The position numbers were made by a program, and so were the translations under genes. Positions 34,347-42,631 of a stretch of 64,000 nucleotides of DNA are shown piece by piece (position 1 is the stretch's first letter; the number at the start of each line of letters is the position of its first letter). The stretch is from positions 3,637,416 through 3,701,415 of the forward strand of contig NZ_CP017269.1 in assembly GCF_001750685.1 (NCBI RefSeq), given 5' to 3'. Source of the DNA: Geosporobacter ferrireducens (GTDB lineage Bacteria > Bacillota > Clostridia > Peptostreptococcales > Thermotaleaceae). The notes beneath the pieces are model-generated. The model was given only the letters and a program-made list of their open reading frames with translations. It ran no database searches and had not been told where the DNA came from.

Positions 34347-35468
34347 ATGTTCAACAAAATTATTAGAGGAGCATTAACTCTGGCAGGTGCTTCTGCAGGG
34401 TATGCAACAGCCGTATTACTGACAAAGCTTGTAGGTATGCAGCAGTTTATAGAGGTGCCTGAGATTACGCCTATTATGGAATTCGTTATTTATGGTATGG
34501 GTGCATTCGCCGGTGGAATCATATTTTTTATTATTACTCCATGGCTGATGGAGAAAGGCTTAAATTCAGCCAACTGGGTTGAAGGAGAATTACAAAAAAT
34601 ACCGACCACTGACATGGTCATTGGATCTCTTGGACTCATCATAGGCCTCTTTATCGCCTATTTAATAAGCCAAATTTTAATGGGAATACCGATACCATTT
34701 TTAGGAACAATCCTCTCTGTACTCTTATACATCTTTTTAGGATATCTAGGTGTGAGCATTGCTACCAAGAAGCGGGATGACCTGTGGAATTTAGCAGCCC
34801 TCTTCAAGAAAAGCGGGGTAGGGAAGGATAAAGCAAGCGCAAAAAAGGAATATAAAAGTCAGCCCAAAATTTTGGATACGAGCGTAATCATTGATGGTAG
34901 AATCGCTGATATTACCCAAACAGGTTTTGTAGAAGGACCTATTGTGATACCTGAGTTTGTTCTGGAAGAGCTTCGTCATATTGCAGATTCATCGGATAGT
35001 CTAAAGCGAAATAGAGGACGCCGGGGATTAGATATTCTAAACCGGATTCAAAAAGAACTCCAGGTAGAGGTTCAGATTACAGATAAAGATTTTGAAGATG
35101 TTGCAGAGGTTGATATCAAGCTTTTAAAGCTGGCCCAATTTATGGGAGGGAAGGTAGTAACCAATGACTATAATCTAAACAAAATTGCAGAGTTACAAGG
35201 GGTGCCGGTCCTGAATATTAATGAATTGGCCAATGCGGTGAAGCCGGTGGTGCTGCCTGGTGAAGAAATGATTGTCCAGGTTATTAAGGAAGGAAAAGAA
35301 TCAGGACAAGGAGTCGCATATCTGGATGATGGCACAATGATTGTAGTAGAAGGTGGAAGAAAACATATTGGTGAAACCATGGGAGTTCTAGTAACCAGTG
35401 TACTGCAGACAGCGGCAGGAAGAATGATCTTTGCAAAACCTAAATCAATGGCTGATAAAACGGCATAA
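34347..35468 (+). CDS. yacL: PIN/TRAM-domain membrane protein YacL
   Basis: A 373-residue membrane protein. Four transmembrane helices fill about residues 5-133 (YATAVLLTKLVG, GAFAGGIIFFIITPWL, IGSLGLIIGLFIAYLI, LGTILSVLLYIFLGYLG). A PIN nuclease domain follows at about 172-285, with acidic residues in ILDTSVIIDGRIADI, EFVLEEL and VVTNDYNL. A C-terminal TRAM domain (VVLPGEEMIVQVIKEGKESG) follows it. The combination is the YacL family of Gram-positive bacteria; RNA cleavage is assumed from the PIN fold. ATG 34347 is preferred; the ATG five bases earlier (34342) closes after seven codons. Confidence 0.92.
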   Translation: MFNKIIRGALTLAGASAGYATAVLLTKLVGMQQFIEVPEITPIMEFVIYGMGAFAGGIIFFIITPWLMEKGLNSANWVEGELQKIPTTDMVIGSLGLIIGLFIAYLISQILMGIPIPFLGTILSVLLYIFLGYLGVSIATKKRDDLWNLAALFKKSGVGKDKASAKKEYKSQPKILDTSVIIDGRIADITQTGFVEGPIVIPEFVLEELRHIADSSDSLKRNRGRRGLDILNRIQKELQVEVQITDKDFEDVAEVDIKLLKLAQFMGGKVVTNDYNLNKIAELQGVPVLNINELANAVKPVVLPGEEMIVQVIKEGKESGQGVAYLDDGTMIVVEGGRKHIGETMGVLVTSVLQTAAGRMIFAKPKSMADKTA

Positions 35469-35491
35469 TATAATACGTTATTATTATGAAA

Positions 35492-35528
35492 TAAGAAAGC
35501 CCGGTAAGAACCAGGCTTTCTTATTTTT
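35492..35528 (+). terminator. Terminator after yacL
   Basis: TAAGAAAGCCCGG and CCAGGCTTTCTTA pair around TAAGAA, followed by TTTTTG. Confidence 0.85.
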
Positions 35529-35684
35529 GATGAAAACTCATAAAAAAGTGGAATAAGTGAAGCAAATTGTGTAAAATGAAAAGGGCTTCAAGTATTTATT
35601 ACCAGGTTGGAAAAGGGATATTCATAATTTATAGGTTTTTTGGATAACCCTATAGATAAGTATACGAAAAGGAGTTACAGATAG

Positions 35685-36377
35685 ATGAATTCAGCCATTA
35701 TACTAGCTGCAGGAAAAGGGTCGCGGATGAAAGCAGAGTTAAACAAGCAGTATTTGGTTTTGAAAGATAAGCCAATTATTGCCCATACAATAACTGTATT
35801 TGAGAATTGCCCACTCATCGATGAAATTATTTTAGTGATCAATCCAGAGGAAGAAGAAATTTGCAAAAAAAGGATTTTAGACCGTTTTAAATATAAAAAG
35901 ATAACAAAGCTTATCGGCGGAGGTGCTGAAAGGCAGCGATCGGTACATAATGGCCTCAATGTTGTAGATCCAAGATCTCAAATTGTACTTGTACATGATG
36001 GCGCCCGGCCTTTGGTTACTTCAAAGATTATTGAGAGATGTGTCAAGGGAGCGCAAGCATTTGGTGCCGTATCCGCCGGTGTACCTATCAAAGAAACGAT
36101 TAAAATTATGACAAAAGATCGGTTTGTACAATATACACCAAAAAGAGAAGATGTATGGATCACGCAAACACCACAAGCTTTTCAGCTTGAAATCATTAAA
36201 AAAGCCCATGACTTTGCTATCTTACATGAAATTTTAGGTACGGATGATGCGATGTTGGTAGAACACATGGGAGAGAAGGTTAGGATGGTAGAAGGGGATT
36301 ATGAGAACATCAAAATTACTACTCCGGAGGATTTAATTGCAGCTGAAGCTATTTTGGGATATAAACGAAGATTATGA
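35685..36377 (+). CDS. ispD: 2-C-methyl-D-erythritol 4-phosphate cytidylyltransferase
   Basis: A 230-residue nucleotidyltransferase of the non-mevalonate isoprenoid pathway; it joins CTP and MEP to give CDP-ME. Motifs: IILAAGKGSRMKAELNKQYL (nucleotide-binding loop and Lys), LVHDGARPLVTSKII, and TQTPQAFQLEIIKKAH with DDAMLVEHMGEKVRMVEGD at the C-terminus. In Bacillus ispD is followed directly by ispF; here about 12.7 kb containing hprK and the srl/aco cluster separates them. The RBS AAAGGAGTTACAGAT precedes the ATG. Confidence 0.96.
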   Translation: MNSAIILAAGKGSRMKAELNKQYLVLKDKPIIAHTITVFENCPLIDEIILVINPEEEEICKKRILDRFKYKKITKLIGGGAERQRSVHNGLNVVDPRSQIVLVHDGARPLVTSKIIERCVKGAQAFGAVSAGVPIKETIKIMTKDRFVQYTPKREDVWITQTPQAFQLEIIKKAHDFAILHEILGTDDAMLVEHMGEKVRMVEGDYENIKITTPEDLIAAEAILGYKRRL

Positions 36378-36420
36378 AAAAGGGCCAAAAATTTCTGCTG
36401 AATTTTTGGCCCTTTTTATT
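36377..36420. terminator. Bidirectional terminator between ispD and hprK
   Basis: AAAAAGGGCCAAAAATT and AATTTTTGGCCCTTTTT pair; T runs on both strands serve the convergent genes. Confidence 0.9.
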
Positions 36421-37330
36421 AACCTTGGCTCAGGCTCTTAATCCTTTCATCCAGAAGCCTTGCAGTATTATAGCCCATAACATTTTGCCGATAGTTAAGT
36501 GCCGCTATTTCAATGATCACGGCGAGATTTCTGCCTGTACGGACAGGGACTACAATCTCAGGAATTTGAACACCCATAATTTCACGGTACTGGTAAGTGT
36601 CTCCAACACGATCATAATAGGTGTCTTCGTTCCAAGGTTCCAAGTGGATGACCATTTCAATAGATTTTTGTATGCGAATAGCCTGCAAACCAAAAAGGGA
36701 CTTTATATCCAGGATGCCAATCCCTCTTATCTCCAGCAGGTGCTTTGTTAGTTCCGAGCCTGTACCTACCAAGGTATCTGGACTCGGTTTTTTAATGATT
36801 ACATTATCATCGGCGATGAGAAGATGTCCATTTTTAATAAGGGCCAGTGCTGTTTCACTTTTGCCGATTCCACTCTTGCCAGTGATCAATACACCTACAC
36901 CAAATACGTCTAATAAAACCCCGTGGTAGTTTGTACTTTCTGCCAATTCATGGAGCAAATAGGAGGTAAGATTTACATTTAGGATAGAAGTGGGAGTTTG
37001 AGTTGTTAGGAGCCATCGGTGATATTTTTTTGCAGAACTTGTAATTTCTACAGGGGCGCAGTTGCCATGAGTAATAATAACACAGGGTATTTCATGAGCT
37101 AGAAGAGTTTTTGCAGATTTCTGTTTTTTTCCAGGGGAAAGACTTTGAAAATAACTGGTTTCTGCATTGCCTAAAATCTGAATTCTTTTTTCAGCAAAAT
37201 ATCCATAAAATCCTGCCAGCTGTAAACCACATCGATTTAATTCATTCTCTGTGACGAATAGGTCCGCATCTCCCTCATTACAAACATCCAAATTAAACTC
37301 TCGGATGATTTCCTGTATCTGTACACTCAT
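36419..37330 (-). CDS. hprK: HPr kinase/phosphorylase
   Basis: A 303-residue bifunctional enzyme that phosphorylates and dephosphorylates Ser46 of HPr, the central switch of carbon catabolite control in Firmicutes. The N-terminal domain has the usual CQVQEI-like start and ILGNAETSY. The kinase domain has HGVLLDVFGVGVLITGKSGI with Walker A GKSGIGKS, ADDNVIIKKPS, and the HprK signature LEIRGIGILDIKSLFG. The end VMGYNTARLLDERIK is normal. ATG 37330 is preferred because AAAGGAG precedes it by 9 bases; a TTG two codons earlier is also in frame. It is convergent with ispD and divergent from the PTS cluster, which contains an HPr with Ser46. Confidence 0.95.
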   Translation of the reverse strand: MSVQIQEIIREFNLDVCNEGDADLFVTENELNRCGLQLAGFYGYFAEKRIQILGNAETSYFQSLSPGKKQKSAKTLLAHEIPCVIITHGNCAPVEITSSAKKYHRWLLTTQTPTSILNVNLTSYLLHELAESTNYHGVLLDVFGVGVLITGKSGIGKSETALALIKNGHLLIADDNVIIKKPSPDTLVGTGSELTKHLLEIRGIGILDIKSLFGLQAIRIQKSIEMVIHLEPWNEDTYYDRVGDTYQYREIMGVQIPEIVVPVRTGRNLAVIIEIAALNYRQNVMGYNTARLLDERIKSLSQG

Positions 37331-37711
37331 ACACAAACACTCCTTTACTTAAAATGAGATTTATTTCTTAAAAAATTCTAAAAATTTTTCTATAAAATTG
37401 ACATCAAATTCACAATGTCATTTGTTCAGAGTTATATATAATTGAAATTATGTAAAAATAAAATTTTTTAAAATAATAATTATAGAGAATTATATCGTGA
37501 ACAACGAATGATTGCAACTTGATGTACCTACGTCATTTGTTGCGCCTAATAAAGAGAAACTAGGTAAATAAGAGCATATTCATACTTTTCTTATAGCATG
37601 AATGAAAAAGAAAATAAATGCTTCAGGATAGCAATAGATAGAGTAGAATGACAAACAATAAATATGTGATTCGCTGGTTAATAAATAGACAAAGTATGTA
37701 ATTAAGCACGA
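37331..37711. other. AT-rich divergent gap between hprK and sorC
   Basis: About 380 bases without a credible gene. It contains two spaced inverted repeats: TGACAT/ATGTCA near 37399-37421 and CAACGAATGA/TCATTTGTTG near 37502-37543 (9 of 10 pairs). No catabolite-responsive element matching the cre consensus was seen by eye. Confidence 0.4.
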
Positions 37712-37740
37712 TTGACTAGTACGAAAATTTAGAATATAAT
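37712..37740 (+). promoter_or_regulatory. Sigma-A promoter of the sorC-srl cluster
   Basis: TTGACT (37712-37717), 17-base spacer, TATAAT (37735-37740): near perfect. Operator-like direct repeats start at the very next base. Confidence 0.85.
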
Positions 37741-37776
37741 AACATAAGAAAAAATGTGCAACATAAGAACAAATGT
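37741..37776 (+). promoter_or_regulatory. Two direct operator-like repeats, probable SorC sites
   Basis: AACATAAGAAAAAATGT (37741-37757) and AACATAAGAACAAATGT (37760-37776) differ at one base and repeat every 19 bases. Each has dyad ends ACAT...ATGT. They cover the transcription start of the cluster promoter, the expected place for autoregulation by the SorC/DeoR-type protein encoded 30 bases later. Confidence 0.65.
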
Positions 37777-37805
37777 AAAAATAACAAAGAATAGGGGCAT
37801 ATTTA

Positions 37806-38753
37806 ATGAAAAAAATCGTTGGAGATATTCGTTTGATGGTTAAATGCTGCATTTTATATTATGAAGAAGATATAGGACAGCAAGAAATTGCTAAGCTTCT
37901 AGGGATCTCCAGACCTACCGTATCTAGACTATTAAAGGAGGCCAAAGAAACTGGCATTGTCAAAATTGAGATTGACCGTGGCTATCAATCAGATTACCAA
38001 CTGCTTGAAAGAAAACTTGAAAAATATTTAGGGCTGAAGGAAGTCATTATCGTAGAAGATAAGCTGGATGCAGCAGGACAAAAGCTTGAGTTAGCCAATG
38101 CTGCTGCAAAATATCTTGAACGGACGGTCGCCAATGGAGATGTCGTCGGTGTCTCAATGGGGACAACAATCAAAGAAATTACTCAATATGTGAAAAATAC
38201 CAGCAACCTTCAAGTAACCTTTGTACCGCTCATTGGTGGTGTAGGGCAGATTGGTATTGATATTCATCCCAATCAAATTGTACTGGAGCTGGCAAAGGCC
38301 TTTGGTGGAAAATTTTCATTGCTCCATGCACCGGCAGTGATATCCGACGTAAGTATCAAATCTAATCTACAGGATGAAAAAGGCATCAAGCATATTTTGG
38401 CAGATATTCAGCGAACCAATATTGCAGTCGTAGGAATTGGGGTGCCTACAGATAAGCGATCCACTATGATGGCTACCGGATACTATGACGAAATGGATAT
38501 GAAGGCATTAAAAGAAAAGAAAGCGGTTGGAGATATTTGTTTGCAGTTTTATGATATCAATGGAAATACGGAGCCCTTTGAATTTAATGAAAGAGTATTT
38601 GGCATAGAAATAGCGCAGCTAAAAAATATTGATAAAGTAATTGGGGTAGCCGGTGGAGAAGAAAAAACGAAAGCGATCCTGGGTGCCATACATGGAAAGT
38701 ATATCAATGTGTTGGTGACGAATTATAGCTGTGGTAAAAAACTCTTAAAGTAA
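37806..38753 (+). CDS. SorC-family sugar-binding transcriptional regulator
   Basis: A 315-residue regulator. The N-terminal helix-turn-helix QEIAKLLGISRPTVSRLLKE lies at about 25-45. The C-terminal sugar-phosphate-binding domain (about 60-313) belongs to the SorC/CggR/DeoR group: NGDVVGVSMGTTIKEI, VTFVPLIGGVGQIGIDIHPN and IAVVGIGVP. The effector is probably the phosphosugar made by the PTS encoded next. It heads the cluster and the promoter has two matching repeats, which suggests autoregulation. No clean RBS is visible (AGGGGCATATTTA). Confidence 0.88.
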   Translation: MKKIVGDIRLMVKCCILYYEEDIGQQEIAKLLGISRPTVSRLLKEAKETGIVKIEIDRGYQSDYQLLERKLEKYLGLKEVIIVEDKLDAAGQKLELANAAAKYLERTVANGDVVGVSMGTTIKEITQYVKNTSNLQVTFVPLIGGVGQIGIDIHPNQIVLELAKAFGGKFSLLHAPAVISDVSIKSNLQDEKGIKHILADIQRTNIAVVGIGVPTDKRSTMMATGYYDEMDMKALKEKKAVGDICLQFYDINGNTEPFEFNERVFGIEIAQLKNIDKVIGVAGGEEKTKAILGAIHGKYINVLVTNYSCGKKLLK

Positions 38754-38765
38754 AGGGGTAGATTT

Positions 38766-39149
38766 ATGGAAAAAATTTTTATCATTGCATTCATTTTATT
38801 TATTTTGCAAGGCATATTTTCCTTTAAACAGATCAAGAACTATCAAATACGGATCAAAGAATTGAAAATGAAAGGGCTTGTGGGAATCGGCAGAGAAAAG
38901 GGGTTTCTGCGGGCTGGTAATATTACTATCCTGGTCTGCAGCAAACAGGGTAAAGTTATCACAGGCGAGCAAATGGAAGGTATTACAGTTTTCAGCCGTT
39001 TTCGGGAAATCGATTCCTTGGCAGGAATGTCACTTTCCCAATTAAAAAAAATTTATACGGAAAAGAAAAAGAATGCAGCATCAAAAGCAATGCTCCAGGC
39101 CATTGATACTCTAGAAAGGGCTGTAGAAAGCCATGAACAGGTGCTTTAA
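38766..39149 (+). CDS. gutM: Glucitol operon activator GutM
   Basis: A 127-residue protein with one N-terminal membrane helix (about 3-19, IFIIAFILFILQGIF). The rest, KQIKNYQIRIKELKMKGLVG, GREKGFLRAGNI, ILVCSKQGKVITGEQMEG, is typical of the GutM/SrlM family found in glucitol (sorbitol) operons, where it assists activation by an unknown mechanism. RBS AAAGGGGTAGATTT. It begins 12 bases after the SorC stop and precedes the PTS genes by 111 bases, in which AAAGGAGG occurs but no convincing small gene follows. Confidence 0.88.
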   Translation: MEKIFIIAFILFILQGIFSFKQIKNYQIRIKELKMKGLVGIGREKGFLRAGNITILVCSKQGKVITGEQMEGITVFSRFREIDSLAGMSLSQLKKIYTEKKKNAASKAMLQAIDTLERAVESHEQVL

Positions 39150-39260
39150 TGAAAAACATAAAAACTCTATTTTATTGTAAAGGAGGATAGAAAAAAGACT
39201 TGTTGTACCAATTCATAGCGTTAAAGCAGATAGCATTATGAATGAAAAGGGGGAAAAAGC

Positions 39261-39791
39261 ATGTTAACAACCTTAGCAAATCTAGCAGATAGCTTTATCG
39301 GACTTTTTCGAGAAGGCGGAAATGTTTTTGTAAGTCTTGTGACAGGTATTTTGCCAACGCTGATTGTACTGATTACCGCTGTCAATGCACTTATTAAAAT
39401 TATCGGAGAGGAAAAAGTACATAAAGTTGCGCAGGCTGCTACGAAAAACTTCATAACCAGATATACTGTATTTCCAGTACTCGCGGTATTTTTTCTTACA
39501 AATCCTATGTGTTATTCCTTCGGTAAGTTTTTAGAGGAAAAATACAAGCCGGCTTTTTATGACGCAGCGGTTTCCTTTGTCCATCCTATTACGGGTCTTT
39601 TCCCACATGCAAACGCAGGTGAATTATTTGTCTACATGGGAATTGCTCAAGGCATTCAAGAGCAGGGTCTTCCCCTTGGGGATTTAGCAGTAAGATACTT
39701 CTTAGCAGGGGTTGTAGTGATCTTTTTGAGAGGTGTGCTTACTGAAAGAATCACTAGTATTATGATGAAGCGTGCTATAAAGAATGCATAG
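39261..39791 (+). CDS. srlA: PTS glucitol/sorbitol-specific IIC component
   Basis: A 176-residue membrane component of the glucitol PTS family. Hydrophobic segments include ILPTLIVLITAVNALIKII, TVFPVLAVFFLTNPMCY, GELFVYMGIAQGIQEQGLP and the last helix YFLAGVVVIFLRGVL. Conserved family stretches YSFGKFLEEKYKPAFYDAAV and SFVHPITGLFPHANAGE make the glucitol assignment firm. It forms the membrane channel together with SrlE, whose gene starts 12 bases later. RBS AAAGGGGGAAAAAGC. Confidence 0.92.
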   Translation: MLTTLANLADSFIGLFREGGNVFVSLVTGILPTLIVLITAVNALIKIIGEEKVHKVAQAATKNFITRYTVFPVLAVFFLTNPMCYSFGKFLEEKYKPAFYDAAVSFVHPITGLFPHANAGELFVYMGIAQGIQEQGLPLGDLAVRYFLAGVVVIFLRGVLTERITSIMMKRAIKNA

Positions 39792-39803
39792 GGAGGGATT
39801 AAG

Positions 39804-40796
39804 ATGAGTGATGCTTTAGCAACCTATAGAGCTGTTAAAATTGAAAAGGGAAGCAGTGGGTGGGGCGGTCCACTAATTATTCAGCCGACAGCCACAAGAA
39901 ATAAAATTGTATCCATTACCGGCGGGGGAATAGATTCAGTTACACAAAAAATTGCAGAGCTAACAGGGGGGATTCCAGTAGATGGGTTTAATACTGGGGT
40001 GCCTGATAGTGAAATCGCAGTGGTTGTTGTGGATTGTGGTGGAACTGCAAGATGCGGCGTTTATCCTAAAAAAAGAATATTTACAGTAAATTTGACTTCA
40101 GTAGGTGCATCAGGACCTTTGGCACAATACATCAAAGAAGATATCTATGTATCAGGTGTCAAGGAAAATAATATCAGCCTATATGAAGGAACTGTGGAAG
40201 TTGCTGAAGAAATCGTTGCAGAGGTCAAACCGGCACAACATGGAGCTACACCAGCTGCTGTGCCTGCAAAAAGTAATTTCCTTACGAAAATGGGAAAAGG
40301 TGTAGGCGGTGTTGTTGGAAAGCTTTATCAAGCAGGAAGAGAGACCGTTGATCAGGTTATTAAGAACGTAATTCCGTTCATGGCATTTGTAAGTATGTTG
40401 ATCGGTATTATTTTAAAGTCAGGAATTGGTGATTGGATTGCCAACACAATATCCCCTTACGCTGGAACGCTTCCTGGATTGTTGGTAATATCCGTAGTTT
40501 GTGCTATACCAATATTGTCACCGCTGTTAGGCCCCGGTGCAGTTATTGCTCAGGTTGTAGGTGTCTTAGTTGGAGTTGAGATAGGAAAAGGGAGCATTCC
40601 ACCTCAGTATGCATTGCCAGCATTGTTTGCTATAAACCCACAAGTTGGATGTGACTTCATTCCTGTAGGACTTAGCTTGGGAGAAGCTACGCCTGAAACG
40701 ATTGAAGTTGGGGTACCTGCAATTCTCGTGTCAAGATTGATTACAGGGCCAATATCTGTTCTCATTGCCTATGCTTTCAGTATTGGACTCTACTAG
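39804..40796 (+). CDS. srlE: PTS glucitol/sorbitol-specific IIBC component
   Basis: A 330-residue protein. The N-terminal IIB domain (about 1-110) starts with [20 protein letters not shown] and contains [20 protein letters not shown], where the cysteine is the expected phosphorylation site. A linker rich in Ala/Pro follows. The C-terminal IIC part (about 175-330) has helices [40 protein letters not shown], and the ending [20 protein letters not shown]. Length and layout match the SrlE family. It should phosphorylate an incoming alditol at the membrane. Confidence 0.92.
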   Translation: MSDALATYRAVKIEKGSSGWGGPLIIQPTATRNKIVSITGGGIDSVTQKIAELTGGIPVDGFNTGVPDSEIAVVVVDCGGTARCGVYPKKRIFTVNLTSVGASGPLAQYIKEDIYVSGVKENNISLYEGTVEVAEEIVAEVKPAQHGATPAAVPAKSNFLTKMGKGVGGVVGKLYQAGRETVDQVIKNVIPFMAFVSMLIGIILKSGIGDWIANTISPYAGTLPGLLVISVVCAIPILSPLLGPGAVIAQVVGVLVGVEIGKGSIPPQYALPALFAINPQVGCDFIPVGLSLGEATPETIEVGVPAILVSRLITGPISVLIAYAFSIGLY

Positions 40797-40805
40797 CAAA
40801 TAATT

Positions 40806-40842
40806 CTGGGGTATAATGCTCCTTATGAGTATTATACCCCAA
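40806..40842 (+). terminator. Intercistronic hairpin between srlE and srlB
   Basis: TGGGGTATAATGCT and AGTATTATACCCCA pair (12-13 bp) around CCTTATG. The downstream sequence AAATTTAGAC is not a strong T run, so it may attenuate or protect the upstream message rather than fully terminate. Confidence 0.6.
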
Positions 40843-40883
40843 ATTTAGACAAACTTTAAGTCTTATTCATAATGGAGGATTCT

Positions 40884-41237
40884 ATGAAATACCAATCAAC
40901 GATAACGGGCTTAGGCGAATTAGCTCTTGATTTTGCTGCAGATAACCTTCTGATTCTTTTTAACGAGAATGCGCCAGCGGAGTTGGCTGAAATATCCGTC
41001 TTGCATACAATTGAGGAGGTATCCGGGGATATTCGGGTTGGGGATGTAATTATATTTTCAAAGCAAGAATATAGAGTTACAGCTGTAGGAGAAGAGGCGA
41101 ATAAAACTTTCAGGCAAATGGGGCATTGTACCTTCAAATTTACAGGAAAGGAAGATGTAGAACTTCCAGGACATATAGAATTACAGGGCAACGGCATGCC
41201 GAAAGTAAAAATTGGAGATTTGTTGATTATTAAATAA
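40884..41237 (+). CDS. srlB: PTS glucitol/sorbitol-specific IIA component
   Basis: A 117-residue cytosolic IIA domain that takes phosphate from HPr and passes it to IIB. The conserved start KYQSTITGLGELALDF, the active-site region EISVLHTIEEVSGDIRVGD with the phospho-histidine, and the end HCTFKFTGKEDVELPGHIEL define the GutA/SrlB family. The ATG at 40884 is chosen because GGAGG lies 5 bases upstream; the ATG at 40872 overlaps this RBS. It is separated from srlE by a hairpin, which may set its relative expression. Confidence 0.92.
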   Translation: MKYQSTITGLGELALDFAADNLLILFNENAPAELAEISVLHTIEEVSGDIRVGDVIIFSKQEYRVTAVGEEANKTFRQMGHCTFKFTGKEDVELPGHIELQGNGMPKVKIGDLLIIK

Positions 41238-41267
41238 TGGCAAGTCAATGGAATAGGAGTGGTGGAT

Positions 41268-42557
41268 ATGTTGGGGATAAACTATAAATTAAGGGCGTTG
41301 GAAGAACGTGGTGAAAAGATCATGGCGAGCATCGTAGGGGCCGGGCAGATGGGTAAGGGTATGGTTAGCCAGATGATGCTCATGAAGGGAATCAAACCTG
41401 CGGTGGTTGTTGACATCAATGTTGAGAGTGCAGTTAGAGCCTATAAAAATGCAGGAGTTCAGGAGGATGACTATCGGATCGTCAGTAGTCTCAGTGAAGC
41501 AAATCAGTGGATGGAACAGGGAAAATATATCATTTCGGATAATGCAGAAATTGCATCTAAAGCGAATCTGATTGATGTAGCAGTGGATGCTACAGGAGTA
41601 CCAGAAGTTGGTGCGAAGGTAGCAATTGAATCCATTACAAATAAAAAACATATTGTCATGTTAAATGTAGAAACGGATATTGTCATTGGGCCCTTGCTGA
41701 AGAAATTAGCAGACAACGCAGGGGTAGTCTATACGGGATCAGCGGGAGATGAACCGGGCTCGGTAAAAGAATTATATGATTTTGCCAATGCCCTTGGATT
41801 TGAAGTGAAGGTAATTGGAAAAGGGAAAAATAATAAGTTGGATTTTGATGCAAATCCTGATTCAGTCCTAGAGGAGGCAACGAGAAGAGGCGTGAGTCCT
41901 AAGATGCTGACCTCTTTTAAAGATGGAACCAAAACAATGGTAGAAATGACAGCGATGTCCAATGCAACAGGATATATACCAGATATCAGAGGCGGACATG
42001 GCGCCTCTGGTACGGTTGAAGAGCTTCCTCAGCTATTTAGGTTAAAAGAAGAAGGCGGCATTTTAAATCAATATGGTATCGTTGATTTTGTAAATGGCGT
42101 AGCTCCTGGTGTTTTTGTTATCGTATCCAGTAAACTGCCGGAAGTAAATCATGAAATGCAGTACCTAAGCATGGGACCTGGGCCGAACTATGTCCTTTAT
42201 CGACCCTATCATCTCTGCAGTTTAGAAACACCTTTATCCGTAGTGCTTGCAGTGTTGGATAAACAGCCTACGATTGTACCCATGGGCGGACCTGTTTCTG
42301 AAACTGTAACAGTGGCAAAGAAAGATTTGAATGCAGGTCAAAAGCTGGATGGAATTGGGGGGTATACAGTATACGGAACCATAGAAAGGGCAGAAGTTGC
42401 AAAAACGATGGGTGCTTTGCCTCTTGGTTTGGTCAATAAAAATACGGTTCTTAAACAAAGTGTAAAAAAGGGTGATTTAATTACTTATGATATGGTAGCG
42501 TTGGATCAGGATTCTTTGATTGTTCAGCTGCGAAAGCTGCAGGATACATTCTTCTAA
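41268..42557 (+). CDS. COG4091-type NAD(P)-dependent dehydrogenase with SAF domain
   Basis: A 429-residue protein related to homoserine dehydrogenase. The N-terminal Rossmann region has ASIVGAGQMGKGMVSQMMLM (GxGxxG) and VAVDATGVPEVGAKVAIESI. The middle has GSAGDEPGSVKELYDFANAL and NATGYIPDIRGGHGASGTVE, then PGVFVIVSSKLPEVNHEM. The C-terminal SAF domain covers about 350-429 (VTVAKKDLNAGQKLDGIGGY). It occupies the place where srlD (sorbitol-6-phosphate dehydrogenase, an SDR) is found in classical sorbitol operons, so it is a candidate to oxidise the imported phospho-alditol. That is inference from context; the substrate is unknown. ATG 41268 follows AGGAG by 7 bases; upstream GTGs lie in the RBS. 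Confidence 0.75.
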   Translation: MLGINYKLRALEERGEKIMASIVGAGQMGKGMVSQMMLMKGIKPAVVVDINVESAVRAYKNAGVQEDDYRIVSSLSEANQWMEQGKYIISDNAEIASKANLIDVAVDATGVPEVGAKVAIESITNKKHIVMLNVETDIVIGPLLKKLADNAGVVYTGSAGDEPGSVKELYDFANALGFEVKVIGKGKNNKLDFDANPDSVLEEATRRGVSPKMLTSFKDGTKTMVEMTAMSNATGYIPDIRGGHGASGTVEELPQLFRLKEEGGILNQYGIVDFVNGVAPGVFVIVSSKLPEVNHEMQYLSMGPGPNYVLYRPYHLCSLETPLSVVLAVLDKQPTIVPMGGPVSETVTVAKKDLNAGQKLDGIGGYTVYGTIERAEVAKTMGALPLGLVNKNTVLKQSVKKGDLITYDMVALDQDSLIVQLRKLQDTFF

Positions 42558-42560
42558 AGC

Positions 42561-42606
42561 AGGAGGGCACAAATTCTTTTCTATATAGAGAGAGGATTTG
42601 TGCTCC
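42561..42606 (+). terminator. Hairpin between the COG4091 and HAD genes
   Basis: AGGAGGGCACAAATTC and GGATTTGTGCTCCT pair with small bulges around an AT-rich loop. There is only a short AATTTA tail, so it may be partial. Confidence 0.6.
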
Positions 42607-42631
42607 TAATTTACCAAAAGGAGTCAATGCG

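Noticed and set aside
34342..34365. Upstream ATG as alternative start for yacL
   Set aside because: That frame closes after seven codons; ATG 34347 opens the real gene, though it makes the SD spacing slightly long.
37337..37800. cre (CcpA) site for the srl/aco cluster
   Set aside because: No sequence matching the cre consensus was found by eye, despite the expectation from HprK and HPr nearby.
37580..37852. Minus-strand open frame in the hprK-sorC gap
   Set aside because: It overlaps the sorC promoter, operator repeats and start codon; low-complexity aromatic product typical of AT-rich noise.
39203..39244. Thirteen-codon TTG frame after AAAGGAGG between gutM and srlA
   Set aside because: Poor spacing (about 14 bases from SD) and no conserved features; more likely a relic RBS or mRNA feature.
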